From NCBI GenBank assembly GCA_040274765.1, contig JBEMAY010000072.1:1-15656 (forward strand): DNA of 15,656 nucleotides. The letters are read 5' to 3'. Positions 1-6,490 of the stretch are shown here, piece after piece (position 1 is the first letter of the stretch; each line of letters starts with the position of its first letter). Source of the DNA: Psychrobacillus sp040274765. GTDB lineage: Bacteria > Bacillota > Bacilli > Bacillales_A > Planococcaceae. A program made the position numbers and the translations under genes. The notes beneath the pieces are model-generated. The model worked only from the letters and a program-made list of their open reading frames with translations, had not been told where the DNA came from and did not search any database.

Positions 1-341
1 AGGTTCATTTTGAAAGTATCACTTGAATCATTTCCAATTCATATCTTTTTTCCGCTTGACATATTACCACTGGGCTTAATTAACCATCTCTTATTATTTC
101 TAGAGAAAGGAACTAAGTTCCTTCTTTACGGCTATTTATTTTCCCAATTTAAATTAGTTGTATTTAAAATCTACAACGATGATATTAAATTTATAGGACC
201 TCCTTGTGTTATTCTTACTTTCAGTTGCATTAAGTGGCACTATTTACTCTCCACATAGCAATATTTGTGGAAATTTAATTAATGAGATAATCAATACCTA
301 ATAGACTGAAAATTTAATTATTTCATAGAGGAGGATATTTT
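1..341. other. Intergenic left edge, no supportable gene
   Basis: No gene can be supported here. A TTG-started frame covers 10-258, but it has no ribosome binding site and a composition typical of AT-rich non-coding DNA. A perfect 7-bp hairpin with a 3-base loop lies at 107-123 (AAGGAAC / GTTCCTT), followed by a T-rich stretch. It could be a weak terminator for something left of the window. The last part, about 250-335, probably carries the promoter for the plus-strand genes that follow, but no convincing -35/-10 pair stands out. Confidence 0.5.
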
Positions 342-383
342 GTGAAATTTTTTCCCAATTGTAAATTTGTACTAAATGATTAA
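342..383 (+). CDS. Possible 13-codon leader peptide
   Basis: A GTG-started frame of 13 codons (M-K-F-F-P-N-C-K-F-V-L-N-D) ends in TAA at 381-383. It is preceded by AGGAGG (about 329-334) at an ideal spacing of 7 bases, a better match than chance would usually give. It ends 40 bases upstream of the secreted peptidase gene at 424, which has its own ribosome binding site. It could be a translated leader peptide affecting the downstream gene, the stub of a decayed gene, or coincidence. The peptide shows no recognisable motif and no run of one codon that would suggest classical attenuation. Confidence 0.3.
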   Translation: MKFFPNCKFVLND

Positions 384-423
384 AATTATAGATGTAGGAA
401 AAATATGAAAAAGGAGTTGTACT

Positions 424-1146
424 ATGAAAAAACCATTCGCTGCTCTATCGTTATCAGCTATGTTACTCGTCTCGACTTCCTTTACCGGTGCCTCTGCCAA
501 CAGCTACTCGTATCTTGATGAAATTTCATCCCTACAACCAGACGTCTCTACTGAAGAAATGATGGCCAGTGTTCAAGAAATTGCAAAAAACACTGGAGAA
601 ACGGAAGAACAGATTCTAGAACAAATCTATAAAGAGTTAAAAACCGATCAAGCTCAAGGATTGGCTGAAGCAAAGTCCAATCATACCCAAGGCGCAAGTG
701 GTGGAACAGTTAGTGTAGGTAACAGTACTAAAGGTAACTTTTACTACACCCCTTCTCAAACAGCCTATCTTGATCACGGTCATGTCGGACTTTATTATAC
801 TTCTACTACAATAGTAGAATCCGTTCCTTCTACTGGGGTTCGCACAATCTCTACTACTGCTAGAAAGGTAGATAGTTCGGGTGCTTTAGTTAAATCAGTT
901 AGCACTACTTCAACTAATAGAAATAATGCTGCTAATTGGGCCTATACACAAGTAGGTCAAAGTTATTCGTATAATTTTGCAACTAACAGATCGACTGGAC
1001 ATAACGGAGCCAAAAACTGTTCGAAGTTAATTTGGTCTGCATATAAATTAAACGGTAACTTAGATTTAGATGATGATGGTGGGCTTGGAGTATATCCTAG
1101 AGATGTGCGGGACGCGCCAGGTACAACTTTAGTAAGAAACATTTAA
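424..1146 (+). CDS. Secreted YycO-like permuted papain-fold cysteine hydrolase
   Basis: The 240-residue precursor begins with a Sec signal peptide: a KK n-region, a hydrophobic stretch to about residue 20, and a likely cut after A-S-A at 23-25. A charged helical segment (about 30-85) is followed by a catalytic-like domain. That domain carries D-H-G-H-V-G-L-Y-Y with the candidate catalytic His at H120, and N-C-S-K-L-I-W with the candidate nucleophile C199. The order, His before Cys, is that of circularly permuted NlpC/P60 (YycO/YiiX/DUF830-like) enzymes. Members are thought to hydrolyse amide or ester bonds, some in the cell wall, but this substrate is unknown. The ribosome binding site AAAGGAG is well spaced before ATG. 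A hairpin follows at 1153-1197 and then a second plus-strand gene, so the two may be partly co-transcribed. The family call is firm; activity is inferred. Confidence 0.8.
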   Translation: MKKPFAALSLSAMLLVSTSFTGASANSYSYLDEISSLQPDVSTEEMMASVQEIAKNTGETEEQILEQIYKELKTDQAQGLAEAKSNHTQGASGGTVSVGNSTKGNFYYTPSQTAYLDHGHVGLYYTSTTIVESVPSTGVRTISTTARKVDSSGALVKSVSTTSTNRNNAANWAYTQVGQSYSYNFATNRSTGHNGAKNCSKLIWSAYKLNGNLDLDDDGGLGVYPRDVRDAPGTTLVRNI

Positions 1147-1152
1147 CTTGAG

Positions 1153-1197
1153 AATGACAATAGGACAGTGGAAATACTGCCTATTGTCATTTTACCT
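1153..1197 (+). terminator. Hairpin with T-run between the two plus-strand genes
   Basis: The arms AATGACAATAGG(A)CAG (1153-1168) and CTGCCTATTGTCATT (1177-1191) pair almost perfectly with one bulged A, close an 8-base loop, and run into a T-rich tract. This is a typical intrinsic terminator. Because the next gene starts only 18 bases later on the same strand with no room for a separate promoter after the hairpin, it may be a partial terminator that lowers expression of the second gene. Confidence 0.75.
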
Positions 1198-1214
1198 TTA
1201 GGAGGGGTTTTAAA

Positions 1215-2423
1215 ATGAAAAAAAATATAGTTTCTATAATTGGAATCATTGGCCTAGGGGTTATTGTTTATATCGCATACACGCTTTTTTTCACACCTAC
1301 GCAAGCAAATAGCAGTCTTGTGCTATCAAATACGGATATCGAGCAGGAAAATTTTCTACATAACAAAAAGGCTATTCTGTATCTATCTACTACAGCTGAT
1401 CAGGACATAGACGGGGAAGGATTTAGTTATGCTGTTTTTATTGATAAATCAGGTAAAGCTCAAGCATTAAAAATGGAAGGATTGGAGTTAGGAAGCACAG
1501 TCGTTTATGAAAATAAAGTTTTCTTAGAGGAAAAAGACATGGTGCGCCTAGTGGGAGAGGAATATAAGGAGTTTCCGATGAAAACTGACCAGTACACAGG
1601 TGAACGTACAGGTTATATTCAAGACGAGGAAATATTCTTCAGTATTTATAACAGTGGATTTGCACAGGATGGAAACGGATATCGTTCAGATGTTCGGTTT
1701 GGTAACGAGAAAAATTTTCTAACAGATAAAATTCCTTTTTATATTGCAGCCTCTGGTGTTGAAAGTGACAAGGTAAATATTCTTACCCAGGATGTAGATA
1801 AAAATGAATTCCATTTAAAGGAAGTAACATTTGATACGTCCTTAGGGGTTGAACATTTATCAAAAGTAGATACACCGAAGGATGAGTTTTTTAACGCATT
1901 AGCCCCTGTCCTATCAGATAAATCATATTACTATTTTATATTATCATCTGCCATAGACGACTTCAACGAGAAGACCAGTCTTTATCGAATCAATAAGGAT
2001 ACTCTTCAGCAGGAAACGTATGATTTCATAGAGTATAAGGATATGAAGGATCTTGTGGCGACCATTCCATATAATTTTAAGAACTCGGCTTATATATATA
2101 ATGACATGCTGTACTTTATCAATGGCTTAGGGGAAGTTTACACCTTTGATACAAATACAGAAGAAATTCAGCTAAAATTCTCTTTAGAAAATGCTAGTGA
2201 ATCTAAAATAAGAAATAATGAAGAAACTTATTTTAAGGATGGTTCCCTTTTTGTCCTAAGATATAGTGAGGATAAGAAGGACAAATATTATTTAGAGGAA
2301 TATGATTTAAACAATGGTGATCGTGTAAGTAGCCTTGATATAACCGGTTTATCCGAATTATTATCAAGCGTTCAAAGAAAAAGTATTTACTCTTATGACT
2401 TAAAGGTATTCGATTCACAATAA
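1215..2423 (+). CDS. Membrane-anchored propeller-like extracytoplasmic protein, unknown function
   Basis: I do not recognise this 402-residue protein. Residues 1-4 are positively charged, and 5-27 form one uncleaved-looking transmembrane helix with no lipobox cysteine. The rest should lie outside the cell. It shows recurring short beta-type units with aromatic-rich strands and polar turns (for example around 70-90, 105-125, 235-260, 295-320 and 345-370). These resemble the blades of a six- or seven-bladed propeller (DUF5050/TolB-like), though no repeat is exact. AGGAGGGG lies just before the ATG. The gene follows the secreted peptidase after a hairpin, so the two may work together at the envelope, for example as sensor or inhibitor and enzyme. 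That is inference from position only. A strong terminator follows. Confidence 0.6.
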   Translation: MKKNIVSIIGIIGLGVIVYIAYTLFFTPTQANSSLVLSNTDIEQENFLHNKKAILYLSTTADQDIDGEGFSYAVFIDKSGKAQALKMEGLELGSTVVYENKVFLEEKDMVRLVGEEYKEFPMKTDQYTGERTGYIQDEEIFFSIYNSGFAQDGNGYRSDVRFGNEKNFLTDKIPFYIAASGVESDKVNILTQDVDKNEFHLKEVTFDTSLGVEHLSKVDTPKDEFFNALAPVLSDKSYYYFILSSAIDDFNEKTSLYRINKDTLQQETYDFIEYKDMKDLVATIPYNFKNSAYIYNDMLYFINGLGEVYTFDTNTEEIQLKFSLENASESKIRNNEETYFKDGSLFVLRYSEDKKDKYYLEEYDLNNGDRVSSLDITGLSELLSSVQRKSIYSYDLKVFDSQ

Positions 2424-2460
2424 ATGACAGAGCTGAGACAAGACTTATCTTAGAAGTTTA

Positions 2461-2506
2461 AAAGCCCTGAAAATTTTACAAACAGTAAAATTTTCAGGGC
2501 TTTTTT
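2461..2506 (+). terminator. Strong intrinsic terminator
   Basis: A perfect 19-bp stem (arms 2461-2479 and 2485-2503, core GCCCTGAAAATTTTAC) with a 5-base loop is followed by a T-run. It ends the plus-strand pair. Being symmetrical and A/T-flanked, it may also act on minus-strand transcripts coming from the small gene at 2649-2828. Confidence 0.92.
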
Positions 2507-2520
2507 ACTACTTCATCAAC

Positions 2521-2612
2521 GTTGTTCGTTGCTTCAGCGGACGCTTTGCTTGGGGTGAGGTTTTATTTTGTCTCCACATGCATACTTACGTCGCCGCCAG
2601 CCGCTACAATCC
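2521..2612 (-). repeat. Degenerate copy of a GC-rich Bacillaceae intergenic repeat
   Basis: This stretch is markedly GC-richer than its surroundings. Read on the minus strand it begins GATTGTAGCGGCTGGCGGCG and ends AAAGCGTCCGCTGAAGC. From memory these match the two ends of a repeat found many times in Bacillaceae and Planococcaceae genomes (GATTGGAGCGGAAGGCGGCG at one end, GGAAAGCGTCCGCTGAAGC at the other). The usual GC-rich hairpin centre is replaced by an unrelated AT-richer stretch, so this copy looks decayed. The two ends form an imperfect inverted repeat. It may also serve as the 3' end of the small minus-strand gene. Genome-wide copy number could not be checked. Confidence 0.55.
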
Positions 2613-2648
2613 ATATAAAGATATTTTTCGTGTTTGATTGGTAAATTG

Positions 2649-2828
2649 CTATTCAGCTAATGCCGTAATTGAAAATAGGATAATCGCTGAACATACACTT
2701 ATTACAATCGTATTGACAGAAGTATCCTCGTTGTCTCTAACTTTATGCAAGATAGAAACAAGGTTTACACAAATTATTACAGCTAGTATAGGATTATATA
2801 AGACTCCTAATTGTGCAATTTGATACAA
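2649..2828 (-). CDS. 59-residue two-helix small membrane protein, TTG start
   Basis: The minus strand encodes 59 residues from a TTG start (2826-2828) to TAG (2649-2651). AAAGGAG lies 9 bases upstream, and a sigma-A-type promoter lies at 2876-2903. The protein begins (M)YQIAQLGVLYNP and has two hydrophobic segments, about residues 8-26 and 41-57, joined by a charged loop H-K-V-R-D-N-E-D-T-S. It ends A-L-A-E. This is the profile of a small hairpin membrane protein. I do not recognise the family and assign no function. An overlapping plus-strand frame at 2638-2823 lacks a ribosome binding site and is an antisense shadow. An in-frame stop sits just upstream of the start, so it cannot be the tail of a longer gene. 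Confidence 0.65.
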   Translation of the reverse strand: MYQIAQLGVLYNPILAVIICVNLVSILHKVRDNEDTSVNTIVISVCSAIILFSITALAE

Positions 2829-2875
2829 AATATCCTACTCCTTTCTTTTCGTTCTTCTATTAAACTTAATCGAAC

Positions 2876-2903
2876 TATATATACTTATGATACGCTATTT
2901 CAA
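2876..2903 (-). promoter_or_regulatory. Sigma-A-type promoter of the small membrane gene
   Basis: On the minus strand TTGAAA (2898-2903) and TATATA (2876-2881) are 16 bases apart, about 50 bases upstream of the TTG start. A purine-rich ribosome binding site lies between. The spacing and sequence fit the vegetative sigma factor. Confidence 0.6.
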
Positions 2904-3147
2904 GAATTTATTTCCAAAAATTTCATTGTTTGACGAAGCTTATCAAATAAGAAAATATCTTAATTACTAATATAGCTTTCTAGCTCAAGCGAACCAGCAC
3001 TTGTTACTCTACCTTTAACACTTATCTACAGAATTAACAGTATATTAAAAGTAATATTCACCCAGAAGATTTAGCTTTTTCCTAGAACACATTTTGCATA
3101 ACCAGACTTAAGCTTGCCAGTTTCTGTTATCTCTTTATATATTCCTA

Positions 3148-3182
3148 CAAAAAACCACCTTCATTTTTAAAATGAAGGCGGC
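3148..3182 (-). terminator. Terminator of the DinB-like gene
   Basis: On the minus strand the stem CCGCCTTCATTTT / AAAATGAAGGTGG, with one G-T pair and almost no loop, is followed by TTTTTT. It starts a few bases after the stop codon at 3187. Confidence 0.88.
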
Positions 3183-3186
3183 TTCT

Positions 3187-3660
3187 TTACATTTGTTGTT
3201 CTTTTGTAGGTCCCATAACTCCGGGTACCTCTAATCCTGCTTGACGAAGCAATACGGTCATTTGACCACGATGATGTGTTTGATGGTCTATAATTTTTCT
3301 TAATATTAGACCACGTGGAATAGAAGTGCCAAACGCAGGTACTTTCTCTTCCAAATCTGCATCCGTTAGAGATGCTGCAGCCTCTTTAAAAGCACCTGCC
3401 ATTGTTTCATAAGCTGATACAATGGCATCTACTGATCCAGGTACTTCCTTAGGGTTCCCGACAGATGGTAGTTCAATTTTTGCTAATTTAGCTAGAAAAA
3501 TTGGTGCTGTCGTTAAATGCCAAGCTAGCCAGCCAAGTGTATTGTGATTTTCTGCAATTGCTTGGTCCAGCTTATCATCTGTCATTGCTTTAAAAACGTT
3601 AACAGTACCATCAGCTGACATCGTCCATTCTTGTATAAAATCTTCTGTTTTACGATACAT
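3187..3660 (-). CDS. DinB/YfiT-fold protein with a three-histidine metal site
   Basis: This 157-residue protein is of normal length for the DinB superfamily of four-helix bundles. The three metal-binding histidines can be placed: H48 in L-A-W-H-L, and H126 and H130 in D-H-Q-T-H-H-R-G-Q, followed by the typical helix ending L-L-R-Q-A-G. Members often bind Ni or Zn. Some act as thiol-dependent (bacillithiol or mycothiol) transferases or maleylpyruvate isomerases, while most are uncharacterised. It is cytosolic, with no signal peptide. AGGAGGT lies at good spacing before the ATG, and a strong terminator follows, so it can end a transcript. The upstream lipoprotein gene is separated by 190 bases. 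Substrate and partner are unknown; the family is secure. Confidence 0.85.
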   Translation of the reverse strand: MYRKTEDFIQEWTMSADGTVNVFKAMTDDKLDQAIAENHNTLGWLAWHLTTAPIFLAKLAKIELPSVGNPKEVPGSVDAIVSAYETMAGAFKEAAASLTDADLEEKVPAFGTSIPRGLILRKIIDHQTHHRGQMTVLLRQAGLEVPGVMGPTKEQQM

Positions 3661-3816
3661 ATGAATACCTCCTAGTTATATCTATTTTCATTTTAATTTA
3701 AAAGTCGTCTTATTCAAGTAAAAGGACTTACTTAATATGAATTTAGATTCAAGATATAAATAAAGTATCATCGTTTAACTTAGCTGGAAATTGAATTTCC
3801 AACCTGATTGTTTAAT

Positions 3817-3840
3817 GCTTTTAACTGTAACTTTAAAAGC
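3817..3840 (-). terminator. Weak hairpin after the lipoprotein gene
   Basis: Perfect 8-bp arms GCTTTTAA / TTAAAAGC with an 8-base loop lie 11 bases past the lipoprotein stop. There is no proper T-run, so termination would be weak or absent, and transcription could continue into the DinB-like gene. Confidence 0.3.
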
Positions 3841-3850
3841 AGTATTCTGT

Positions 3851-4324
3851 TTATTTCTCTTCTTCAAAAAACATCTTTCCATCTCGATACTTAGCATATG
3901 GGTCATCTTTTTCACCGATCATTAACTTCCCTTTAACAATGTAAGCAACTTCATTCCATTCACTTTTTTCTCCATCCTGCTCTACTTCGAGCTTGATATG
4001 GTGCCAGAATGAGTGCCCGTCTTCGTACTCGATTTCTACAATTTCAAAGTCTTTCAGTTTATACATTTGTTCTTCCAAGTGATTGATTTTTTCTAAATAT
4101 ATAGCTTTTGCTTCCTGTTCGGATAATGTAGTTTTACCAGTTAACTTACTCTCTTCTGTATCGTATAAATATAATTGTTTATATGCGTTCTCATAATCCT
4201 CATCTATTATTGCTTGATAATAATTTTGGATAATACTTTCAGCTTTCTTTTCTTCTACGTAATTACACCCTGTCAACATCAGTATGAATAATAAAAACAA
4301 TAGAATAGAACTTGGTTTCTTCAT
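3851..4324 (-). CDS. Small lipoprotein, possibly NTF2-like
   Basis: This 157-residue protein has a lipoprotein signal peptide: KK, a hydrophobic run, then the lipobox L-T-G-C with the lipidated cysteine at C20. The mature part is acidic. It starts with a helix carrying I-I-Q-N-Y-Y-Q-A-I-I-D-E-D-Y-E-N-A-Y, then alternating polar and aromatic strands (residues 90-150). That helix pattern (Y-x-A-I...D-Y-x-x-A-Y) is typical of NTF2-like or DUF4878-type secreted domains, but this is pattern reading, not a firm assignment. GGGAGG precedes the ATG. The gene lies 134 bases downstream of the methionyl-tRNA synthetase with no clear terminator between them. A shared transcript is possible, but a functional link is not implied. 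Confidence 0.7.
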   Translation of the reverse strand: MKKPSSILLFLLFILMLTGCNYVEEKKAESIIQNYYQAIIDEDYENAYKQLYLYDTEESKLTGKTTLSEQEAKAIYLEKINHLEEQMYKLKDFEIVEIEYEDGHSFWHHIKLEVEQDGEKSEWNEVAYIVKGKLMIGEKDDPYAKYRDGKMFFEEEK

Positions 4325-4458
4325 ATTAGCCTCCCAGCTTTAAGGAAATTAAAAACCACACTACAAATTAATTAATTCATTTTTTAAATTTTAACATAAA
4401 TATCTATATAAAAAGCTTGGATTATCTTATATGAAATAAACCTTTCTTCAAGTGCATC

Positions 4459-6096
4459 TTAACTCTTTAACTGTTTTTCCAGATAGTCAATTTCCTCTTG
4501 AATTGTACTAGGATCTATTCTTGCAAATAGTGGTTGTATATTGCTTATGTTATCTACTTTCACTTTTATTGGCTTCCAATGAAATTCGTCTAATTTTAAT
4601 ATTTTTCGTACTTCCTCACTTGTGAAAGGAAGGAATGGTGATAGAATTTGAGCAACATTTCCAATGATATAAACGCAACTTGCCAGAGTATCCAGGCAGC
4701 TTTCCCTATCTTCCTTTAGTTGTATCCACGGTTTCTGAACGTCAAAGAATCTGTTCGCTTCACGAATATATGAAAAGATAGAATCTATTGCTAATTTGAA
4801 CTGGCCTGCCTCAACCAATTGTCCAACAACTGTATATAAGTTTATAGTTGTTTCTTCTATTTTTTCATGAATTGCTCGATGAGGAATTGTTCCTTCAAAG
4901 GACTTTTCAATAAATTTTAATGTGCGATTGATAAAGTTTCCATATGCCCCAAGCAGCTCTCCATTATGACTGTGAATAAATTCTCTCCATGAAAAATCCG
5001 AATCTCTATTTTCAGGTGCATTGGTAGTTAAAAAGTATCTTAAGGAGTCTGGGTGGTATTTCTCTACAAAATAGGGAGCCCAAACGGCCCAGTTTTGACT
5101 AGTCGAGAACTTTTTCTTTTCTAATGTTAAATATTCGTTGGAGATAACATGAGTTGGAAGTGCTTCTTGACCAATTCCTTTTAGTATTCCAGGCCATATA
5201 ATAGTATGGAAGGGAATATTATCTTTTCCATGAACGTAATAGGAAATGGTTTGTTCATTCCAAAATTCTTTTTCATCCGTTTGGTTAAGAGTGGCCCATT
5301 CCTTGCTTGCTGAGTAATAACCGGAAACTGCCTCTATCCATACATACACTTTCTTATCCTCATATCCTTCCCCGGGTATATTTACACCGTTTGGCAGATC
5401 CCTTGAAGCTGCTCGATCTCGGAGACCCTCTTTTAGGTATCGCTCGGTCAGGTGAATAGCATTATCTCTCCACGTATCATTAGCTTTTGCAGATTTAAGG
5501 TATTCCTCTAGCTGCTCCTGAAATCTGCTTAGTTGAAAATATAGATGCTTTGTAGCTCTAACAGTTGGCTCATTTCCACATAGCTTGCAGCTTCTATTTG
5601 TTAAGTCTATAGGATCTAAAATGAAGGAGCAGGCATCGCACTGATCTCCTCTTGCGCGGCTTCCACAATTTGGGCAATTCCCCTCCACATACCTATCCGG
5701 TAAAAATTGATGATCAGTTGCACAATAGATTTGCTCAATTTCCTTTTCGTATATATAACCATTCTTCCATAGCTCTAAAAAGATTTGCCTAACCACTTTA
5801 TGATGATGCTCACTATCGGTACGTGTATACAAATCATAAGTAAAGCCCAGACGCTTAAAGGTTTCTTTAAACTCGTTATGGTATCTATCGGCTATTTCTT
5901 TAGTTGTAACGCCTTCAGAATTGGCTCGTAAAGATATTGGTGTTCCATTACAATCACTCCCAGAGACATACAGTACCTCCTCTCCCTTTTGTCTATAATA
6001 TCTCGCCAAAATGTCGCCGGGTAATAAGGCGGCAATGTGTCCCAAATGTAAAGACCCATTTGCATATGGCCATGCCCCTCCGATAAAAATGTTCAT
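4459..6096 (-). CDS. metG: Methionyl-tRNA synthetase, MetRS2-like accessory type
   Basis: The enzyme joins methionine to tRNA-Met in the cytosol using ATP. At 545 residues it has the class I HIGH motif as H-L-G-H (17-20), the methionine-pocket region Y-V-W-I-E-A (W253), and a KMSKS loop present as K-F-S-T-S (329-333). The connective peptide carries three Cys-x-x-Cys knuckles (C141/C144, C153/C156, C170/C173). The multi-knuckle zinc domain and the lack of a C-terminal EMAP-type tRNA-binding domain separate it from the standard B. subtilis MetS (about 660 residues). It resembles the second MetRS known in the B. cereus group and some Streptococcus pneumoniae, where MetRS2 gives insensitivity to MetRS1 inhibitors. 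The start is set by AAGGAGAG before ATG. It sits behind a T-box leader. Whether a housekeeping metS exists elsewhere cannot be seen. Confidence 0.92.
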   Translation of the reverse strand: MNIFIGGAWPYANGSLHLGHIAALLPGDILARYYRQKGEEVLYVSGSDCNGTPISLRANSEGVTTKEIADRYHNEFKETFKRLGFTYDLYTRTDSEHHHKVVRQIFLELWKNGYIYEKEIEQIYCATDHQFLPDRYVEGNCPNCGSRARGDQCDACSFILDPIDLTNRSCKLCGNEPTVRATKHLYFQLSRFQEQLEEYLKSAKANDTWRDNAIHLTERYLKEGLRDRAASRDLPNGVNIPGEGYEDKKVYVWIEAVSGYYSASKEWATLNQTDEKEFWNEQTISYYVHGKDNIPFHTIIWPGILKGIGQEALPTHVISNEYLTLEKKKFSTSQNWAVWAPYFVEKYHPDSLRYFLTTNAPENRDSDFSWREFIHSHNGELLGAYGNFINRTLKFIEKSFEGTIPHRAIHEKIEETTINLYTVVGQLVEAGQFKLAIDSIFSYIREANRFFDVQKPWIQLKEDRESCLDTLASCVYIIGNVAQILSPFLPFTSEEVRKILKLDEFHWKPIKVKVDNISNIQPLFARIDPSTIQEEIDYLEKQLKS

Positions 6097-6162
6097 TTTA
6101 AATCTCTCCTTTTCTTCATTAAGTTTTTAGCCAAATAAGTTTTAAATATCTTCAGCCAAAAT

Positions 6163-6204
6163 AAAAAACCTCATCCATATCGAAATTTCGATAAGGACGA
6201 GGTT
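6163..6204 (-). terminator. Regulated terminator of the T-box leader
   Basis: On the minus strand AACCTCGTCC..ATCGAAA pairs with TTTCGAT..GGATGAGGTT and runs into TTTTTT. The 5' arm overlaps the 3' part of the T-box sequence, so forming the antiterminator with uncharged tRNA would break this stem. It lies about 70 bases before the metG start codon. Confidence 0.92.
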
Positions 6205-6450
6205 ATCTCGTGGTACCACCTTAATACTCAAATGGCTCGCACCATTTGACTCCATAAGTACATAGCAAAAAGCCTTTATACTTTGACATGGGTAACAAGT
6301 GCCAACTCTTGTCGTATCCTACTAGTTATTAAACGTTCAGTACGAAGCTCCGAGATCATGTTCGAATGACTAGCCTGCCTCCTTTCCACCGTCAGAAGCT
6401 CTCTATAAAACATCATCACTCTACTTTTCCTCTTCAACGCCTTTTTATAT
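6163..6450 (-). ncRNA. T-box riboswitch leader, tRNA-Met specific
   Basis: This leader senses uncharged tRNA and controls the methionyl-tRNA synthetase gene. On the minus strand it shows a long Stem I with conserved AGAGAG and GGTGGAAAG elements of the distal loop (about 6388-6403). The specifier loop reads GAAC-ATG-ATC with the ATG codon at 6357-6359. The T-box core AAGGTGGTACCACG lies at 6209-6222, and a terminator at 6163-6204. The T-box bulge TGGT pairs with an ACCA tRNA end, which fits the A discriminator of tRNA-Met. Specifier, downstream gene and bulge all agree on methionine. The 5' end is inferred from the promoter at 6458-6487. Confidence 0.95.
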
Positions 6451-6457
6451 TATTAGA

Positions 6458-6487
6458 ATTATACAAAATGTCCCCTTATAAAATCAA
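6458..6487 (-). promoter_or_regulatory. Promoter of the T-box/metG transcript
   Basis: On the minus strand TTGATT (6482-6487) and a perfect TATAAT (6458-6463) are 18 bases apart. Transcription would start near 6450, just before Stem I. The -35 box sits 3 bases from the Ca2+-ATPase stop codon, so there is no room for a terminator between the two genes. Confidence 0.8.
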
Positions 6488-6490
6488 TGT

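Noticed and set aside
10..258. 82-codon plus-strand open frame with TTG start at the left edge
   Set aside because: No ribosome binding site, Phe/Leu/Ile-heavy composition typical of AT-rich non-coding DNA, and no recognisable motif.
2233..2418. Minus-strand open frame inside the propeller-like gene
   Set aside because: Shadow of the longer, well-supported plus-strand gene; no ribosome binding site.
2638..2823. 61-codon plus-strand open frame
   Set aside because: No ribosome binding site. It is antisense to the better-supported small membrane gene on the minus strand.
3784..3800. Small palindrome TGGAAAT-TGA-ATTTCCA
   Set aside because: Short AT-rich inverted repeat with no T-run and no link to a promoter. 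Expected by chance in this composition.
5098..5112. Apparent loss of the KMSKS motif in the methionyl-tRNA synthetase
   Set aside because: K-F-S-T-S is an accepted variant that keeps the Lys and both Ser positions, so this is not evidence of inactivity.
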